Below, in pieces: positions 4,511-5,316 of a DNA stretch of 5,316 nt (the stretch's first letter is position 1; each line of letters opens with the position of its first letter). This DNA is from Methylovirgula sp. (GTDB lineage: Bacteria > Pseudomonadota > Alphaproteobacteria > Rhizobiales > Beijerinckiaceae). The stretch is from the NCBI GenBank assembly GCA_025356505.1, contig JANXSV010000149.1:1-5316 (forward strand). Direction: 5' to 3'. The notes under the pieces are model-generated. The model worked only from the letters and a program-made list of their open reading frames with translations. It ran no database searches and was not told where the DNA came from. The translations under genes were made by a program, and so were the position numbers.

Positions 4511-4795
4511 ATGCAAATATTTTCAATTCTGGGTTGCTTCAGCGCTGCCACGATGCTGATAGCGGCGTCTGATCGAATGACTGTGGTGACAGAATCGTCT
4601 TGCGGCGGCAACCAGGCCTTTGTGATGCAGACGGGTCCTGCGGGCGCAGGAGACCATTCTCAAATTGTGCGAAAGGCGCGCGGCCATGTTCATATCGAAA
4701 GGCGCGATGGGTTTAATTCATCGGTGATCGATCAGAGTGCCGGCACAAGATCGGATGACGTCGGTCAACCGAAGTCAGATTCCGGCTGCTCGTGA
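4511..4795 (+). CDS. Small exported protein with degenerate curlin-like pattern, 94 aa
   Basis: Third gene of the run. ATG at 4511-4513 follows GAGG eight bases upstream. MQIFSILGCFSAATMLIAAS is a hydrophobic export signal without the usual early Lys or Arg. ILGC is not a good lipobox because it comes too early and the hydrophobic stretch continues past it. The mature part has curlin-like pieces, NQAFVMQTGPAGAG and FNSSVIDQSAG, and between them HSQIVRKARGHVHIERRDGF, where Arg and Lys occupy positions that are Gln or polar in true curlins. Two Cys remain after cleavage (31 and 93) and could join in a disulfide. The tail GQPKSDSGCS is hydrophilic. Position and size suggest a member of the same system, perhaps an anchor, cap or nucleator with a basic face; the repeat match is too weak to call it a curlin on sequence alone. 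Confidence 0.65.
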   Translation: MQIFSILGCFSAATMLIAASDRMTVVTESSCGGNQAFVMQTGPAGAGDHSQIVRKARGHVHIERRDGFNSSVIDQSAGTRSDDVGQPKSDSGCS

Positions 4796-4837
4796 AAGAC
4801 ATCGTGGTTGAAGCTGTATCAAAACACTGTGCAGTGG

Positions 4838-4859
4838 AAGCGTAACCTCGTTGCTTTTT
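4838..4859 (+). terminator. Weak terminator-like hairpin after the curlin run
   Basis: AAGC (4838-4841) pairs with GCTT (4853-4856), followed by a T-run ending at 4859. Just before it, CACTG-TG-CAGTG (4825-4836) is a near-perfect short palindrome. The stem is only 4-5 bp. Its position, 43 bases after the stop at 4795, fits the end of the operon better than its strength does. Confidence 0.3.
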
Positions 4860-4914
4860 AAGACATTATTGAAGGCTGGAACAGTAGTGTCGGCGTTTGC
4901 GCTAGAGTTCTTAC

Positions 4915-5164
4915 ATGCCTTTACGAAAGCCTTCCGCCAAACCTTTGCAACAAATCAAGCTAGCTGAATTGCTAGGCTCGCTCACTTATGCACTTGATCT
5001 GACTGAAGGTCAGCCGGTTCCTAATGGTAGCAGCCAGCGCGTAACCTTCTTCACCGATCTCATCGCCGAAAATCCGGGTTTTTCGGCAGCGCGTAGAAGG
5101 TGGCTAAAACGCGCCACTCTGTCTGCTACACGATATCGGCAAGCTAGGCTTAACCGCGCTGTAA
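4915..5164 (+). pseudogene. Broken 5' remnant of an HD-GYP/HD-domain phosphohydrolase gene
   Basis: The frame from ATG 4915 starts MPLRKPSAKPLQQIKLAELL, then LTYALDLTEGQP, a known N-terminal form of alphaproteobacterial HD-domain signalling hydrolases (cyclic-di-GMP phosphodiesterase type). It continues FFTDLIAENPGFSAARRRW and KRATL, then loses sense. In the next frame the text resumes as LLHDIGKLGLT, the HD metal-binding motif. The break is a direct duplication TCTG-TCTG at 5118-5125. Removing one copy restores RATLLHDIGKLGLT. Even so, the repaired frame stops at TAA 5162-5164 after about 81 residues, so the rest of the catalytic domain (including GYP) is gone. The first His expected after EGQP (usually GH) is also replaced by NGSS. 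The ribosome site is weak. It is best read as a decayed, 3'-truncated gene. The uncorrected frame runs on to 5262 as an 115-residue chimera that is unlikely to be functional. Confidence 0.72.
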
Positions 5165-5200
5165 AGCCCAGAACGGACGGGCTTAGGCGAGGGCTTTTTT
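5163..5200 (+). terminator. Terminator region between HD remnant and glcB
   Basis: AAGCCC (5164-5169) pairs with GGGCTT (5179-5184) around a 9-base loop. AAAGCCC (5163-5169) can instead pair with GGGCTTT (5191-5197), which runs into TTTTTT (5195-5200). The two pairings exclude each other. On the plus strand the second has the proper T-run. On the minus strand the first hairpin begins within the glcB stop codon and is followed by only TTT, so it can stop glcB weakly at best. Confidence 0.5.
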
Positions 5201-5316
5201 CTGCCGCCGCCGCGCATGGAGCACCGGCTCTGTGTAACCCGAAGGCTGTTCCCGCCCTTTGAATACAAGGTCACAGGCTGCTTCAAACGCGATGCCACTG
5301 TAGCCTGGCGCAAAAG
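5183..5316 (-). CDS. glcB: Malate synthase G, C-terminal end (partial)
   Basis: The minus-strand frame enters from the right edge and ends at TAA (5185-5183), giving the last 43 residues. It contains [13 protein letters not shown], then [15 protein letters not shown], closely matching the conserved C-terminal end of malate synthase G; the Mycobacterium enzyme has [15 protein letters not shown] at the same place. The enzyme condenses acetyl-CoA with glyoxylate to make malate in the cytoplasm, for the glyoxylate bypass or glycolate use. The catalytic barrel lies outside the window. The gene converges on the HD remnant, with its stop 18 bases from that frame's end, and its stop codon lies in a hairpin. 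This frame is read with confidence, although the overlapping minus frame from 5313 is longer, because only this one has family sequence. Confidence 0.85.
   Translation of the reverse strand, partial: FAPGYSGIAFEAACDLVFKGREQPSGYTEPVLHARRRQKKALA

Noticed and set aside
4511..4540. Lipoprotein signal (ILGC) in the third operon gene
   Set aside because: The Cys is at residue 9, no basic residue precedes it, Leu at -2 is atypical, and the hydrophobic stretch goes on after it.
4199..4795. 198-codon frame running through two plus-strand genes
   Set aside because: The first 104 codons are an out-of-frame read of the 4183-4461 curlin; the real gene starts at 4511 with its own ribosome site and signal peptide.
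5104..5313. 69-codon minus frame at the right edge
   Set aside because: Another minus frame over the same bases encodes the malate synthase G C-terminus, so this one is a shadow.

Overview
The window looks like an alphaproteobacterial chromosome, most likely Hyphomicrobiales (Rhizobiales). The two best taxonomic markers are an outer-membrane porin with the Porin_2 N-terminal signature of that order and the C-terminus of a malate synthase G. Base composition is moderate, not extremely GC-rich. No rRNA, tRNA, transposase or CRISPR array is visible. I worked by reading only, so all family calls rest on motifs and remembered family features.

Layout: (1) 1-388, minus strand, the 5' part of a response-regulator-like gene that runs off the left edge. 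It has no ATG start and its receiver has Asn at the phospho-acceptor position. (2) 389-1047, an AT-rich region of about 660 bases between divergent genes, holding several inverted repeats, a repeated GTTGCA motif and a terminator-like hairpin with no gene in front of it. (3) 1048-2460, plus strand, a Porin_2 family porin. (4) 2478-2984 and 3018-3296, a minus-strand pair: a 168-residue curlin-repeat protein preceded by a 92-residue secreted protein I do not recognise. (5) 3297-3849, a 553-base divergent control region full of short repeats: three CGC-AAAA-GCG-type boxes about 20 bases apart, three 12-base tandem repeats and a 10-base inverted repeat. (6) 3850-4113, 4183-4461 and 4511-4795, a plus-strand run of three very small exported proteins. 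The first is a nearly ideal miniature curlin, the second a looser curlin, the third degenerate. (7) 4915-5164, a broken 5' remnant of an HD-GYP/HD phosphohydrolase gene. (8) 5183-5316, minus strand, the 3' end of glcB.

The core is a two-operon curli-like (functional amyloid) locus arranged head to head around one control region. At least three, perhaps four, of its five products carry the 11-residue Q-x-G-x-x-N or Q-x(4)-N half-repeat that stacks into a beta-solenoid in CsgA and CsgB. No csgG, csgE, csgF or csgC/csgH is present here, so export genes must lie elsewhere or be absent. The regulator on the left could control the locus, as CsgD does in enterics, but that is inferred from proximity and architecture only. 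The unusual points are the compact histidine-bearing curlin, the iteron-like promoter region and the pseudo-receiver regulator.
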